A stretch of DNA of 64,000 nucleotides, taken from contig NZ_JAYMGZ010000001.1 of NCBI RefSeq assembly GCF_037078405.1, forward strand, positions 496,001 to 560,000, written 5' to 3'. The DNA is from Haloarcula sp. DT43 (GTDB lineage: Archaea; Halobacteriota; Halobacteria; Halobacteriales; Haloarculaceae). This document shows, piece after piece, positions 8,432 through 19,488 of this stretch; position 1 is the first letter of the stretch; each line of letters opens with the position of its first letter. A program made the position numbers and the translations under genes. The notes beneath the pieces were generated by a model that worked only from the letters and a program-made list of their open reading frames with translations, was not told where the DNA came from and ran no database searches.

Positions 8432-8505
8432 TGGGTCCGGGCGGATTCGAACCACCGGCCTCGGCCTTGTAAAGGCCACGTCATAACCAACTAGACCACG
8501 GACCC
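8432..8505 (-). tRNA. tRNA-Val (TAC)
   Basis: A 74-nt minus-strand cloverleaf. The acceptor is GGGTCCG/CGGACCC with discriminator A. The anticodon stem is TGGCC/GGCCG around the loop TTTACAA (anticodon TAC), and the T loop is TTCGAAT. No encoded CCA and no intron. The region from 8141 to 8431 before it holds only the partial tRNA copy and no convincing gene. Confidence 0.94.
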
Positions 8506-8602
8506 ACGTCCCACCGTTTTCCATCGGCAGGAATAACGCTTTCTCTCTCAGTCGACAGTGGGCACCGACAGTATTACCCACGGCGTGCCCCTCACACGGA
8601 GT

Positions 8603-9181
8603 ATGCAGCGCCCCGCCGTGGCTGTCTTGGGAGCCGTCGGGCTTCTCGTCGCCGCCGCCGTGGTCCTCCAAACCGGGCTCTGGGTCGACGTGCTGGGGAC
8701 CGGCGAGTACGAGGAGGGGACGGTGACGGTTCGAGAGGAGGCGGAGACTGCGACGGCGACGACACAGACCGGGACGGCCGCTTCGACGCCGGGGACGACA
8801 GTCGCGGTACGTGACGGAACCGCCGGCGAGCCGCTGGGGACGGTTGAGGTACGTATCGCACAGACGACCACACAGCGCTACGTCGGCCTGAGCGAGACGG
8901 CGTCGCTCGGACCGGACGAGGGGATGCTGTTCGTCCACGACTCCGAGGGGACACACACCTACGTCATGCGGAACATGTCGTTCCCGCTGGACATCATCTT
9001 CATCGACGCTAACGGGACCATCACGACCATCCACCACGCGCCGACACCGCCCGAGGGCGAACAGTACAGCGAGGAGTATCCGGGCTACGGGAAGTACGTC
9101 CTCGAAGTGAACCAGGGGTGGACGAACCGGACCGGCGTCGAGGTTGGCGACCGGGTCGAACTGCCGCCCGAGGCGGCGTAG
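8603..9181 (+). CDS. DUF192 family membrane-anchored/secreted protein
   Basis: A 192-residue protein with a signal-anchor at residues 4-22 (AVAVLGAVGLLVAAAVVLQ), a Thr/Glu-rich linker to about residue 75, then a DUF192 domain. The domain is recognised by RYVGLSETASLGPDEGMLF, HTYVMRNMSFPLDIIFID and NGTI..IHHAP..PEG, ending in the EVNQGW motif. DUF192 proteins are small extracytoplasmic beta-barrels of unknown biochemical role. Start MQRPAV is used because it gives a compact signal segment. The gene is followed 39 nt later by the ABC exporter on the same strand, with possible co-transcription. Confidence 0.85.
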   Translation: MQRPAVAVLGAVGLLVAAAVVLQTGLWVDVLGTGEYEEGTVTVREEAETATATTQTGTAASTPGTTVAVRDGTAGEPLGTVEVRIAQTTTQRYVGLSETASLGPDEGMLFVHDSEGTHTYVMRNMSFPLDIIFIDANGTITTIHHAPTPPEGEQYSEEYPGYGKYVLEVNQGWTNRTGVEVGDRVELPPEAA

Positions 9182-9220
9182 CCCGACGGCCTTTTGCGGG
9201 TTCGGCCCCTGGTTTCGACA

Positions 9221-11137
<1,917 letters not shown>

Positions 11138-11274
11138 ACCGGTGAGCACGCAGTGTTCGACCCGTCACTCGGCAGCGATTGCCGACGGCTGAGACTCGGC
11201 GTCGACAGCCGGAACGCGCTCCCCCGGCCCGTCTGACGCACAACGTTATCAGGGTACATCCCGTGCAGAGACGC

Positions 11275-12828
11275 ATGGGTAGTGAGGTGGGGGACCCCGT
11301 TTCGGTCCGGTACGTCGGCAGCGGCCGAGCCGATGACCGAACCCGGCAGGCAGTCGCGGCGCTGGAGTCGGCGCCGTCGATTCGCTCCGTCCACCGCTCG
11401 ACGACCACGGTCGATGCCATCGAACAGTGCGTTTCGGCCGCCGTCGACTGCGTGGTCTGCGAGTTCGACTCCCCCGGCGTCGACGGCATGGCGGTCCTCG
11501 ACGCCCTCGACGACGCGACCCCGTTCGTCGCAGTGGTCGACAGCGGCGACGGGTCCCGCGAACTCACGGCGCTGGAGCGCGGTGCGGCCCGAACGCTCCG
11601 ACGCCCACCCGACGCGACCGGCTGGCCGGCGGTGCTGGTCTCGACGGTCCGGGACGCCGTCGAGCAGCGCCGCCTCGTCGAGTCCGCCGGCGACGCCGGC
11701 AAGCGATACCGCTCGCTGTTCGAGAACAACCCGCTCATCATCTGGGAGGAGGACTACTCGGCGAGCAAGCGGCGGCTGGACGACATCGCCGCGCGCGTCG
11801 ACGACCTCGAAGCCCACTTCGAGGCCAACCCCGAGGTCGTCCGCGAACTGATGGCCGACATCGACGTCGTCGACGTCAACGAGAACGCCCTGGCGTACTA
11901 CGACGCCCCGTCGAAAGCGGCCCTCCTGTCGAACCTCGACCAGGTGTTCACCGACGTGGCCTACGAGTCGGCCGCGGGGATGTGGCTCGCGCTCGCCGCC
12001 GGCGAGACCACATACCGCTGGGAGACCGTCGGGCGGACGCTCTCGGGCGAGCGCAAACACGAGATAATCGAACTGAACGTCCCGGCGGAGTACGCGGACA
12101 CCCTCGAACGGGTGTACCTGACGGCGATGGACATCACCGAGCGGAAGCGCCAGGAGCGGGAACTCCAGCGACAGCGCGACCGTCTCGACGAGTTCGCGTC
12201 CGTCGCCAGCCACGACCTCCGGAACCCGCTGACCGTCGCGGAGGGCCACCTCGACTTGGCGATGGAGGACTGCGACAACCCGCGGCTGGCCGACGTGGCA
12301 CAGGCCCACGACCGGATGCGCTCGCTCATCGACGACTTGCTGGCGCTGGCCCGCGACGGCCGTCCGGTCGACGACCCGGCCCCGGTCCCGCTGGCCGCGG
12401 TCGTCGACGCGTGCTGGGACACCGTCGAGACCGGCGACGCGCGCCTCGTCGTCGACACCGACCGGACCGTCCGCGCCGACGAGATGCGACTCAAGCGGCT
12501 GTTCGAGAACCTCATCCGGAACGCCGTGGAGCACGGTTCGACGGGCCCATCGTCGACCGCTCGGGCGGACGCCGTGACGGTGACCGTCGGCGACCTGCCG
12601 GACGGGTGTGGCTTCTACGTCGAGGACGACGGCCCCGGTATCCCGACGGCCGACCGCGAGTCCGTCGTCGACGCCGGCTACACGACCGTCGAGAGCGGGA
12701 CCGGCTTCGGGCTCGCCATCGTCCGGCAGGTCGCCGACGCCCACGGCTGGGAACTGGCGATTACCGCGGGCGAGGACGGCGGCGCGCGGTTCGAGTTCAC
12801 CGGCGTCGACGCCGACCCAGTCAGCTGA
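11275..12828 (+). CDS. Sensor histidine kinase with receiver-like, PAS, HisKA and HATPase domains
   Basis: A 517-residue soluble kinase. Residues 5-115 resemble a degenerate receiver domain (CVVCEFDSPGVDGMAVLDAL retains the phospho-acceptor region). Residues 140-285 are PAS-like, ending MDITERKRQERELQ. HisKA follows with the phospho-accepting His313 in ASHDLRNPL. HATPase_c has the N box (NLIRNAVEHG near 412) and G boxes (DDGPGI near 452, GTGFGLAIV near 480). There are no membrane helices, so it senses an intracellular signal. No response regulator gene is adjacent, as is common for haloarchaeal orphan kinases. Confidence 0.92.
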   Translation: MGSEVGDPVSVRYVGSGRADDRTRQAVAALESAPSIRSVHRSTTTVDAIEQCVSAAVDCVVCEFDSPGVDGMAVLDALDDATPFVAVVDSGDGSRELTALERGAARTLRRPPDATGWPAVLVSTVRDAVEQRRLVESAGDAGKRYRSLFENNPLIIWEEDYSASKRRLDDIAARVDDLEAHFEANPEVVRELMADIDVVDVNENALAYYDAPSKAALLSNLDQVFTDVAYESAAGMWLALAAGETTYRWETVGRTLSGERKHEIIELNVPAEYADTLERVYLTAMDITERKRQERELQRQRDRLDEFASVASHDLRNPLTVAEGHLDLAMEDCDNPRLADVAQAHDRMRSLIDDLLALARDGRPVDDPAPVPLAAVVDACWDTVETGDARLVVDTDRTVRADEMRLKRLFENLIRNAVEHGSTGPSSTARADAVTVTVGDLPDGCGFYVEDDGPGIPTADRESVVDAGYTTVESGTGFGLAIVRQVADAHGWELAITAGEDGGARFEFTGVDADPVS

Positions 12829-12882
12829 CGCCCAGTTCCGACGAGGTAAACGATTATTGTCTAGCATCCTGTATGCTATCGC

Positions 12883-13323
12883 ATGTCAACCGCGTACCTC
12901 GCTAGCACGGCACTGATGGGCGTGCTGGTGATAGCGGTGGTCGCATGGATGGTTCGGGGACGCCGCTGGTACCAGTACAGCCCCGGGGCGGCCGCGAGGG
13001 CCCGCTCCCCGGCGGGCGAGCGCGAGGGCCGGTTCGAGACGTACGCCGACCGACCGATGGTCTGGGTCGCTGCGTTCGCGGTGCTGGTCGTCGGTCTGCT
13101 CGTCGGCGTCGTCGCGTCTATCTCCGGGCCCGTCGAGACGCAGTCGATAGCCGGGGTGGCGGTTGCTATTGTCGGTGGGGCGGGTCTCTGTGGCTACCTG
13201 CTGTTCGGCGTGTACCTCTCGGCGACGCGGCGGGGCCACCCGCGCTCGTTGGCGGTCGCCGAGTCCGCGACCGTCGCGGGCGTCCTCTTTCTCGTCGCGG
13301 TCAGCCTCCAGTTGCTCGCCTGA
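12883..13323 (+). CDS. Membrane protein next to the cytochrome oxidase genes (146 aa)
   Basis: A 146-residue protein with four predicted helices (about 3-23, 58-80, 87-108 and 121-144). A loop after the first helix, RGRRWYQYSPGAAARARSP, is rich in arginine. An AT-rich box about 27 nt before the ATG (GATTATT near 12852) fits a leaderless start. It is convergent with coxD (6-nt gap). Its position suggests a respiratory or assembly link, but no known family motif is visible. Confidence 0.72.
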   Translation: MSTAYLASTALMGVLVIAVVAWMVRGRRWYQYSPGAAARARSPAGEREGRFETYADRPMVWVAAFAVLVVGLLVGVVASISGPVETQSIAGVAVAIVGGAGLCGYLLFGVYLSATRRGHPRSLAVAESATVAGVLFLVAVSLQLLA

Positions 13324-13329
13324 GCGCGC

Positions 13330-13596
13330 TCACAGAATCGAGTACGCGGCGGCTCCGGTCAGCGCGAGCGCGGCGACGGTGCCACCGACGACGAGGTACG
13401 TGACGGCCCGGGGTTCCCAGCGCAGGTGCTGGTAGTAGGCCGCCACGCCGACGGCTTTGATTACCGACAGCACCATGATGATCCCGAAGGCGGCCCAGTA
13501 CGCGCTCTCGACGAGGCCGGCGAACTCGACGACGGCCTGTGCGGTCGCGAACACGAACAGTACGACGTATATGACGGTGTATCCTTTCCAGTCCAT
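13330..13596 (-). CDS. coxD: Cytochrome c oxidase subunit IV-like protein
   Basis: An 88-residue protein with three membrane helices (about 8-28, 34-55 and 66-87), matching the prokaryotic cytochrome oxidase subunit IV family in size and layout: a short N-terminal MDWKGYT, a central IKAVGVAAYYQHL and a closing helix. It follows the CoxAC fusion by 4 nt on the same strand, so it is the last gene of the coxB-coxAC-coxD operon. Its role is structural or assembly-related within the terminal oxidase. The symbol is by analogy. Confidence 0.85.
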   Translation of the reverse strand: MDWKGYTVIYVVLFVFATAQAVVEFAGLVESAYWAAFGIIMVLSVIKAVGVAAYYQHLRWEPRAVTYLVVGGTVAALALTGAAAYSIL

Positions 13597-13600
13597 TGTT

Positions 13601-16165
13601 CTAGAGGATGTAAAACAGCGGGAACAGGAACAGCCAGACGATGTCGACGAAGTGCCAGTAGAGCCCGAAGTACTCGATGGCTCTGTCGTCGCCCTGGTAG
13701 GCCCCGTTCCAGGCCCTGACGGCCATGTACGCACAGATGATGAGCCCGATGGTGACGTGGGCTCCGTGGAGCCCTGTCGTCAGGTAGAACGTCGACGACG
13801 CGATGTTCGTCGAGAGGTTCCACCCGTTCGGGAACGCCTCGCTGTGGATGTGAAACAGGTGCTGCCACTCCAGTCCCTTGTTGATGAGGAAGCCGACGCC
13901 CAGCGCGAACGTCCCGACGAGCGCCGCGACGGTGCCGCGGCGGCTCTCCCGCTCGGCGGCGACCATCGCCAGCACGACGAGGAAGCTCGACGTGAGCAAT
14001 AGGTACGTGTTGATGAGCCCCGGCATCGTCACGTGTTCGGCGGGGATGAGGTCGTGGTGCCAGGCCGTCCAGCCGTAGGCGACCCGGACGAAGGCGTACG
14101 AGCCGATGAACGCCCCGAAGAGGACGATGTCGCTCGCGAGGAACGTCCACATCCCGAGCTTCAGCTTCTCGACCGACGAGAAGGGCCAGCGCTCCGCGAT
14201 GGCCATCTCCGGCGCGTGGAACGGCTCGCGGGTCATCCCGACGAGCGAGCCGAACGTCACCAGACCGCCGACGGCAGCCATCGACAGGTACACCACGCTC
14301 CCCGTCCGCACGCCCGAGAGGCCGAGGAACGCGACGAACCCGCCGAGGCTGACGAGGAACGGCCAGAAGCTCGCGTGGCTGGCGTGCTCCTCGCCGGCGG
14401 TCTCGTGGGCCGGCTCCATCGCGGTGGCCGTCGCCGCGGCTCTGGCCGTCACAGCCCCGCCGTCCGTCGCGGTCCCGCCGTCAGTCGCCGCGTGGCCGTG
14501 CGCCGCGGCCCCGGGCGTGCGGCCGGTCCGCTCCGCCACCGTCTCGTCGTCGAGGAACTCCAGTTTCCCGGTGGCGTAACTGGGCACGCCGGGGAAGTTC
14601 TCCAGCGGCGGCGGCGACGACACCGCCCACTCCGCGGAGGTGGCGTACGCCCAGGGGTTGTCCCCGGCATCCTCGCCGCGCCAGAGGCTGACGAAGAGGT
14701 TGTAGAACATGAGGAGGAAGCTCGCACCCAGCACGAACCCGCCGACGGTCGCCATCGAGTGCCATATCTGCAGGCCCTCGGGGTAGACGAACACCCGCCG
14801 CGGGGTCTCCCAGGCGATGAACATCGGGAAGTACAGCAGATTGAACCCAAGGAAGTAGACGCCGAACTGTATCTTCCCCAGGCGCTCGTCGTACATCTTC
14901 CCGGTTATCTTCGGGTACCAGTAGTACAGCCCGCCGAAGAGGGCGGTCGCGCCCGCCACCATCACGTAGTGGAAGTGCGCGACGACCCAGTAGGTCCCGC
15001 GGAACTGATAGTCCAGCACGATCGCGCCGAGGAAGACGCCGGTGATGCCGCCGATGATGAACAGGATGAGCGCGCCCAGCGAGAACAGGAACGGCGTCGT
15101 GAATCGGACCCGTCCTTTCGCCATCGTGTAGATGAGCGAGAACACCATCAGGTCAAAGGGCAGGGAGATGCCGATGGTGGTCGCCATGAAGATGGTCTTG
15201 ATGGGGAGGTTGATGCCGGTCAGGAACATGTGGTGCATCCAGACGACGAAGCTCTGGAGCGCCACCAGCACCATCGAGATGATGAACCACTTCCGGCCGA
15301 CCAGCCGGCGGCCCGTGAAGGTCTGGAAGCACTCGGCCATCACGCCGAGCGCGGGGAAGAAGACGATGTACACCTCGGGATGGCCGAAGAACCAGAACAG
15401 GTGCGCCCACAGCAGCGACGCGCCGGGGTTGTCCGCGTCGGTCGCCATCGTCGTCCCGTCGATGGAGTACTGGAAGTAGGTCGTCCCGAGGATGTGGTCG
15501 GAGGCGAGAATCATCAACGCGGCCAGCAGCGCCGCGAACGCAAAGAGCATCATCCAGACGGTGAGGTTGATAGACAGCGAGAAGATGGGGATGTCCCGCA
15601 TCCGCAGGCCCTCGGCGCGCATGCGGTACATCGTCGTCAGGAAGTTCACCGACCCGAGCGTCACGGCGGCGGTGAACATGATGAGCGCGAGCACGACCGA
15701 GGTCGCGCCCAGCCCCTCGCCGGGGATGTACGCCGGTGTGTTCAGCGGGGCGTACATCGTCCAGCCGCCGGCGAACGTCGTCCCCTGGAAGAAGGAGACG
15801 CCCATCAGGAGCCCCGAGAACAGGTACAGCCAGTACGACAGCGCGTTCAGGCGCGGGAACGCGAGGTCGTCCGCGCCGATTTGCAGCGGGACGAGGTAGT
15901 TGGCGAATCCGAAGGCGAACGGGGAGATGAACCAGAACACCATCAGCAGGCCGTGGGTCGAGACGGCCTGGTTGTACCCCATCGACCCGAGCAGGTCCGC
16001 GCCGGAAGAAATCAGTTCGAGACGGAACAGCAGGGCCAACACCCCACCGAAGACGAGGAAGAACAGCGCGGTGATGAGATACAGGACCCCGATGTCCTTG
16101 TGGTTGGTCGTGAGAAACCACCGACTGACCGACGACTTGGGCGGGAGCCCGTGGTCGTGGCTCAC
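13601..16165 (-). CDS. coxAC: Cytochrome c oxidase subunit I-III fusion
   Basis: An 854-residue fusion. Residues 15-530 are heme-copper oxidase subunit I with heme ligand His71 (STHGLLMVFW), the GHPEVYIVFFP motif near 260 (Cu-B His cross-linked to Tyr; the Glu proton path marks an A1-type enzyme), the HH pair near 309 and HFHYVMVAG near 397. An Ala/Thr-rich linker (about 535-610) leads to subunit III, with seven helices and the conserved WHFVDIVWLFLFPLFY end. It reduces O2 to water while pumping protons at the cytoplasmic membrane. The gene overlaps coxB by 4 nt (ATGA), showing translational coupling. Confidence 0.96.
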   Translation of the reverse strand: MSHDHGLPPKSSVSRWFLTTNHKDIGVLYLITALFFLVFGGVLALLFRLELISSGADLLGSMGYNQAVSTHGLLMVFWFISPFAFGFANYLVPLQIGADDLAFPRLNALSYWLYLFSGLLMGVSFFQGTTFAGGWTMYAPLNTPAYIPGEGLGATSVVLALIMFTAAVTLGSVNFLTTMYRMRAEGLRMRDIPIFSLSINLTVWMMLFAFAALLAALMILASDHILGTTYFQYSIDGTTMATDADNPGASLLWAHLFWFFGHPEVYIVFFPALGVMAECFQTFTGRRLVGRKWFIISMVLVALQSFVVWMHHMFLTGINLPIKTIFMATTIGISLPFDLMVFSLIYTMAKGRVRFTTPFLFSLGALILFIIGGITGVFLGAIVLDYQFRGTYWVVAHFHYVMVAGATALFGGLYYWYPKITGKMYDERLGKIQFGVYFLGFNLLYFPMFIAWETPRRVFVYPEGLQIWHSMATVGGFVLGASFLLMFYNLFVSLWRGEDAGDNPWAYATSAEWAVSSPPPLENFPGVPSYATGKLEFLDDETVAERTGRTPGAAAHGHAATDGGTATDGGAVTARAAATATAMEPAHETAGEEHASHASFWPFLVSLGGFVAFLGLSGVRTGSVVYLSMAAVGGLVTFGSLVGMTREPFHAPEMAIAERWPFSSVEKLKLGMWTFLASDIVLFGAFIGSYAFVRVAYGWTAWHHDLIPAEHVTMPGLINTYLLLTSSFLVVLAMVAAERESRRGTVAALVGTFALGVGFLINKGLEWQHLFHIHSEAFPNGWNLSTNIASSTFYLTTGLHGAHVTIGLIICAYMAVRAWNGAYQGDDRAIEYFGLYWHFVDIVWLFLFPLFYIL

Positions 16166-16950
16166 GCGCCGACACCTCCCGCGGTCGGCGTTCCGAGGCG
16201 GGCCGAGTCGGTCGCGGTACCGTTCACCGCTTGATTCCCGCCCGCTTCGGCAGTCCCGTTATACCAGTCCCCGTACTCGTCCTGGGACAGCACGACCACC
16301 TCCGCCGTCATCAGCGAGTGGCCGCTGCCACACAGTTCGTAGCACTTGGCGGTGTAGGTCCCCGTCTCGTTGGCCGTGAACCAGGCCGACGTGTACTGGC
16401 CCGGCACGGCGTCGGTCTTGACCCGCACCGCCGGTATCCCGAAGTTGTGGAACACGTCCGTCGAGGTCACCCGTAACCTGACCACCCGGTCCTGTGGCAC
16501 GTAGAGCGTGTTGGTCGTGTGCCCGTTCGGGTAGATGAAGTCCCAGCCGAAGCGGTACCCCTCCACGTCGATTTCCAGCGCCTCCTCCTGGGCCGGGTCG
16601 GGACCCTGCTCGATGTACAGCAGTTGCGAGTAGGTCCAGGCGATGAGCGAGACGACGATGATGGCGCTGATGCTAAAGGAGTAAAACACCTTCCGACCGC
16701 CCGAGCCTCCAGTCGGCATCTCGCCCATTTGAGGCCGCTTGACTTTGTCCGCGTACGGGTCCGTATCGCTCCCGTCGTCGCGGTACTTGAGCGCGTGGTA
16801 CATCGTGTAGGCGACGACGACCACCCCGACGGCCGTCCCCAGCAGCAGAAACACCTCGAATATCTGGTCGAACACCGTGCTCGGTGCCCTGACGTCGCCA
16901 CCGTGCAAGGGGAACACAACCGCGGCAAGTGTTATCATGGGTCCCGCCAT
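16162..16950 (-). CDS. coxB: Cytochrome c oxidase subunit II
   Basis: A 262-residue CuA subunit that accepts electrons from a blue-copper donor (halocyanin in haloarchaea) and passes them to subunit I. A hydrophobic segment near the N-terminus may be a cleaved signal, and two membrane helices follow (about 25-50 and 90-112). The cupredoxin domain holds the CuA ligands CYELCGSGHSLM near 203-214 and an upstream His in DVFHNFGIP. Start at MAGPM is preferred because the TATA element at 16973-16980 is then spaced for a leaderless mRNA; the ATG at 16959 would add Met-Lys-Val. It is the first gene of the coxB-coxAC-coxD operon. Confidence 0.94.
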   Translation of the reverse strand: MAGPMITLAAVVFPLHGGDVRAPSTVFDQIFEVFLLLGTAVGVVVVAYTMYHALKYRDDGSDTDPYADKVKRPQMGEMPTGGSGGRKVFYSFSISAIIVVSLIAWTYSQLLYIEQGPDPAQEEALEIDVEGYRFGWDFIYPNGHTTNTLYVPQDRVVRLRVTSTDVFHNFGIPAVRVKTDAVPGQYTSAWFTANETGTYTAKCYELCGSGHSLMTAEVVVLSQDEYGDWYNGTAEAGGNQAVNGTATDSARLGTPTAGGVGA

Positions 16951-16972
16951 TACCTTCATGATTCTTCCTACC

Positions 16973-16980
16973 CTATAATA
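16973..16980 (-). promoter_or_regulatory. Probable TATA box of the cox operon
   Basis: TATTATAG on the minus strand, centred about 27 nt before the ATG at 16950. It lies in the 110-bp divergent region shared with the plus-strand membrane protein gene, whose own TTTTTAT box sits at 17039-17045. Confidence 0.6.
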
Positions 16981-17068
16981 GGTATTGGGGACAGACAGCT
17001 GACATATGCCATTCCACACCCAAACGTGTGCGGGAACCTTTTTATCCATTGGCATGTTACGACACACC

Positions 17069-17593
17069 ATGGAAGACACGTCACCCGGCGTCGATGACCC
17101 GACAATCGACGACGACGGTCTCTCGGAGGTCGAGGAGTTCGACAGTCTCGCCGGGATTATCGCCGACGGCGTCGTCGGTGCTGCTGGCGGACTGGTCGGG
17201 ACCGCGATGATGACGGTCGTCTTCCTCATCGCCCAGTCACTGGGCGCGTTCAACCTCGACGACTTCGCCATCCTCACCGAACTCGTGGGGCTGACCGGCT
17301 ACGTGCCGGAGGTGCTGTTCGGCTTCTTCATCTTCCTCGGCGGCGGGATGTTCCCGTGGCCGCTGCTGTTTGCCTCGCTGAAGGCGTACCTCCCGGGCCA
17401 GTCAGACCCCGTCAGCGGCGCGTTCTTCGGCGGGGCCATGTGGACCGGGTTCGTCCTCGCCTTCTACACCGGCCAGTCCGGGCTCACGCTGGTGCTGTAC
17501 GCGGTGCTGACGCTGGTCGCTCACGTCGTCTACGGGGTCGGCCTCGGCGCGGTGTTCAACTACTTCTCGACGCGTCCGGATTCCATCGTCTGA
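17069..17593 (+). CDS. Membrane protein divergent from the cox operon (DUF6789-like)
   Basis: A 174-residue protein with an acidic N-terminus (MEDTSPGVDDPTIDDDG) and about five helices from residue 30 onward, rich in glycine at helix starts (DGVVGAAGGLVGTAMMTV, FFIFLGGGMFPWPLLF). The TTTTTAT box at 17039-17045 lies 27 nt before the chosen ATG, so a leaderless start is favoured over the upstream ATG at 17054. Proteins of this kind are commonly found beside haloarchaeal cytochrome oxidase genes; the family label is from memory and the function is unknown. Oxidase assembly or a gated channel are possibilities. Confidence 0.75.
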   Translation: MEDTSPGVDDPTIDDDGLSEVEEFDSLAGIIADGVVGAAGGLVGTAMMTVVFLIAQSLGAFNLDDFAILTELVGLTGYVPEVLFGFFIFLGGGMFPWPLLFASLKAYLPGQSDPVSGAFFGGAMWTGFVLAFYTGQSGLTLVLYAVLTLVAHVVYGVGLGAVFNYFSTRPDSIV

Positions 17594-17762
17594 ATCGGCT
17601 CGCTGTCGTGTTCCAGCGAGAAGACGGGGTCGTGACTCTCGCCGTATCAGGTCCGATTACGATGTGACACTGGTGCGTTAAAAGCCGCTGGACGACGCGA
17701 GCGACGCGCTGGCTACCGCGGAGCACGTAGCGATCAGTCGCCGGCGCGTGGCTGTCCCGAAC

Positions 17763-18203
17763 TCAGGCTTCCGCTTCCGCGTCGGCGTCCGCCTCTGTGT
17801 CCGCCCCGTCTTCGCCCTCGAACTCTTCGAGCGTGCTGCGAAGCTGTGGAATCGTCGCTGTGAGGTCACCGACCTGCTCGCGGGCGTCGTCGACATCGTC
17901 GATGAGGTCCGCGATGGTCTCGATCTCCTCTGCGAGGTCGTCGGCGTCCTCGAAGGCGTCGGCGCGTTCGCCCATCGTGTACCACTTCTTGGCGTCCCGC
18001 AGGTGGTCCTCCGCGTCGCCCACGTCCAGCGCCGTCTTGAGCGCGTTCAGGACGCCGAGCGTGTTGTCGGCCTCTACGTCCCAGACCGAATCGGCCTCTG
18101 GGAGCGCGTCCCGGGCCTTCGCCAGGGACTCCTCGACGTCCGTGCGCATCTCGTTTGCGGCTTCGCCGAACAGTTCGTCGTCGTCCAGACTTGACTGACT
18201 CAT
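17763..18203 (-). CDS. Acidic helical protein (DUF5790-like)
   Basis: A 146-residue, extremely acidic, almost entirely helical protein without membrane segments. The conserved-looking core is DDDELFGEAANEMRTDVEESLAKAR and WDVEADNTLGVLNALKTALDVGDAEDHLRDAKKWYTMGERADAF. The tail (EDGADTEADADAEAEA) is disordered. It resembles a haloarchaea-specific family I remember as DUF5790, with no assigned function. It is monocistronic. The 169 bases downstream of the preceding gene hold nothing recognisable. Confidence 0.8.
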   Translation of the reverse strand: MSQSSLDDDELFGEAANEMRTDVEESLAKARDALPEADSVWDVEADNTLGVLNALKTALDVGDAEDHLRDAKKWYTMGERADAFEDADDLAEEIETIADLIDDVDDAREQVGDLTATIPQLRSTLEEFEGEDGADTEADADAEAEA

Positions 18204-18308
18204 ACGGCACGATTGGTGTGGTGGTGGGTTAAAAGCCCGCCTGAAAGTGAAAGTGAAACCGCAGGACGTGGCCGCCCGGTCAGTCCTGAAACCGAAAAGC
18301 CATTGTGG

Positions 18309-19415
18309 TCACTCGGCTCGGATTTCCGAGCGCACCTCGGGAATCGGGTCCATATCGGCGTCGATGTCGCCCAGCACGAGCATCGCGTAGTACCGCAGGA
18401 ACGTCGTTAGCGGGACCTGAATCAGCGCACTGACGACGAGCAAGACCAGCAGTCCCAGCAGGCCGACGACCGCGGCCGCGACCACGCCGGCGGTGTTCTG
18501 GAGGACGAGATACAGCGCCAGCGCACCGAGCCCGAACGGAATCATGACGACCAGCAGCGCGACGATGCCCAGAATCGCGCTGACGATGCCGACCCCTATC
18601 TGGAGGACGATTGAGAAAAACAGGTAGGCGAGGTACTGTTTCGGTTCGCGCTTCATCGAGCCCCAGAGCCGTCCCCACCCCGAGAAGACGCCTTCGTCGC
18701 TCGCCGTCATCATGGGCACGACGAACACCGTGGTGAATCCGAAGACGACGCCGTAGCTCACTGCCAGCACCGCGAACACGACGACCAACAGCCCCGACAG
18801 CGCGAGGACGCTCGACGTGCCGACGTTCGCCATCTCGCCGCCCAGCGCCAGGAAGAACACGGCCGCGCCGACGACGAGCGCGATTCCGAGCCAGACGATG
18901 CCCAGCGCCAACCGGAACAGGAACAGCTGGATGCCGTCACCGACGTGCTCGCTGAAGTACCGCCGGACGTGTACCTCGCGGTCGATGAGCGCCTGGGTCA
19001 GCACGAACTCCATGAAGTTGCTCAGGATACCGTAGGCGAGGAACAGCAGGACGAACAGGCCGATGAGGGCGAACGCGAGGAGTCCAGCGCCGGCCAGCAG
19101 TTCGTCCGGGGCACCGGCGGGAACGTCGGGTCCGGCGACCTGCGCGGCGAGGGTTCCTGGCAGAGACACGACGGTTTCGAGCGGCGCGGCCAGCTGGAAG
19201 TCGCCTCCCGGACCGCCGGGGCCACCGGGACCACCAGGGCCGCCGAAGTCGCCGACGTTGCCGACCGACTGGAGGTTGTTCAGTCCGACGCCGCCGCCAC
19301 CGATGAAGAACACGACGAACGCCATCCGGAGCCAGACGCCGCGTCGTATCGGAAACAGGAACGACTTCGTCGCGTCGATTGCGTCGTCGATGTCGTCGAC
19401 TGCGTGGAGGGCCAT
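18309..19415 (-). CDS. Large polytopic membrane protein with a GGP-repeat loop (DUF7544-like)
   Basis: A 368-residue protein whose first residues (MALHAVDDIDDAIDATKSFLFP) form an amphipathic cytosolic helix. A membrane helix at 31-48 follows, then a loop with a run of Gly-Gly-Pro repeats (near residues 57-72), and then five or six long helices. The C-terminus is cytosolic and charged. The overall layout is like haloarchaeal DUF7544 proteins of unknown function. The Gly/Pro repeat is an expandable low-complexity tract, encoded by near-identical codons at about 19200-19245. It could be an inner-membrane organiser, but there is no direct evidence. Confidence 0.75.
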   Translation of the reverse strand: MALHAVDDIDDAIDATKSFLFPIRRGVWLRMAFVVFFIGGGGVGLNNLQSVGNVGDFGGPGGPGGPGGPGGDFQLAAPLETVVSLPGTLAAQVAGPDVPAGAPDELLAGAGLLAFALIGLFVLLFLAYGILSNFMEFVLTQALIDREVHVRRYFSEHVGDGIQLFLFRLALGIVWLGIALVVGAAVFFLALGGEMANVGTSSVLALSGLLVVVFAVLAVSYGVVFGFTTVFVVPMMTASDEGVFSGWGRLWGSMKREPKQYLAYLFFSIVLQIGVGIVSAILGIVALLVVMIPFGLGALALYLVLQNTAGVVAAAVVGLLGLLVLLVVSALIQVPLTTFLRYYAMLVLGDIDADMDPIPEVRSEIRAE

Positions 19416-19488
19416 GTCGGAAGTCTCACATCCCCATCTGGTAAAATTTTCGGGGCCCTGTCGGGGATTCAGACCGTCCTCCGTCGGT

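Noticed and set aside
8272-8472. 66-codon open frame containing two GPGGFEP motifs
   Set aside because: These motifs are the translation of the tRNA-Val 3' end and its partial copy, a common false protein next to tRNA genes.
14033-16234. 733-codon plus-strand open frame over the cytochrome oxidase genes
   Set aside because: Low-complexity Arg/Glu/His-rich translation typical of reversed membrane protein codons; CoxAC on the minus strand has all heme and copper ligands.
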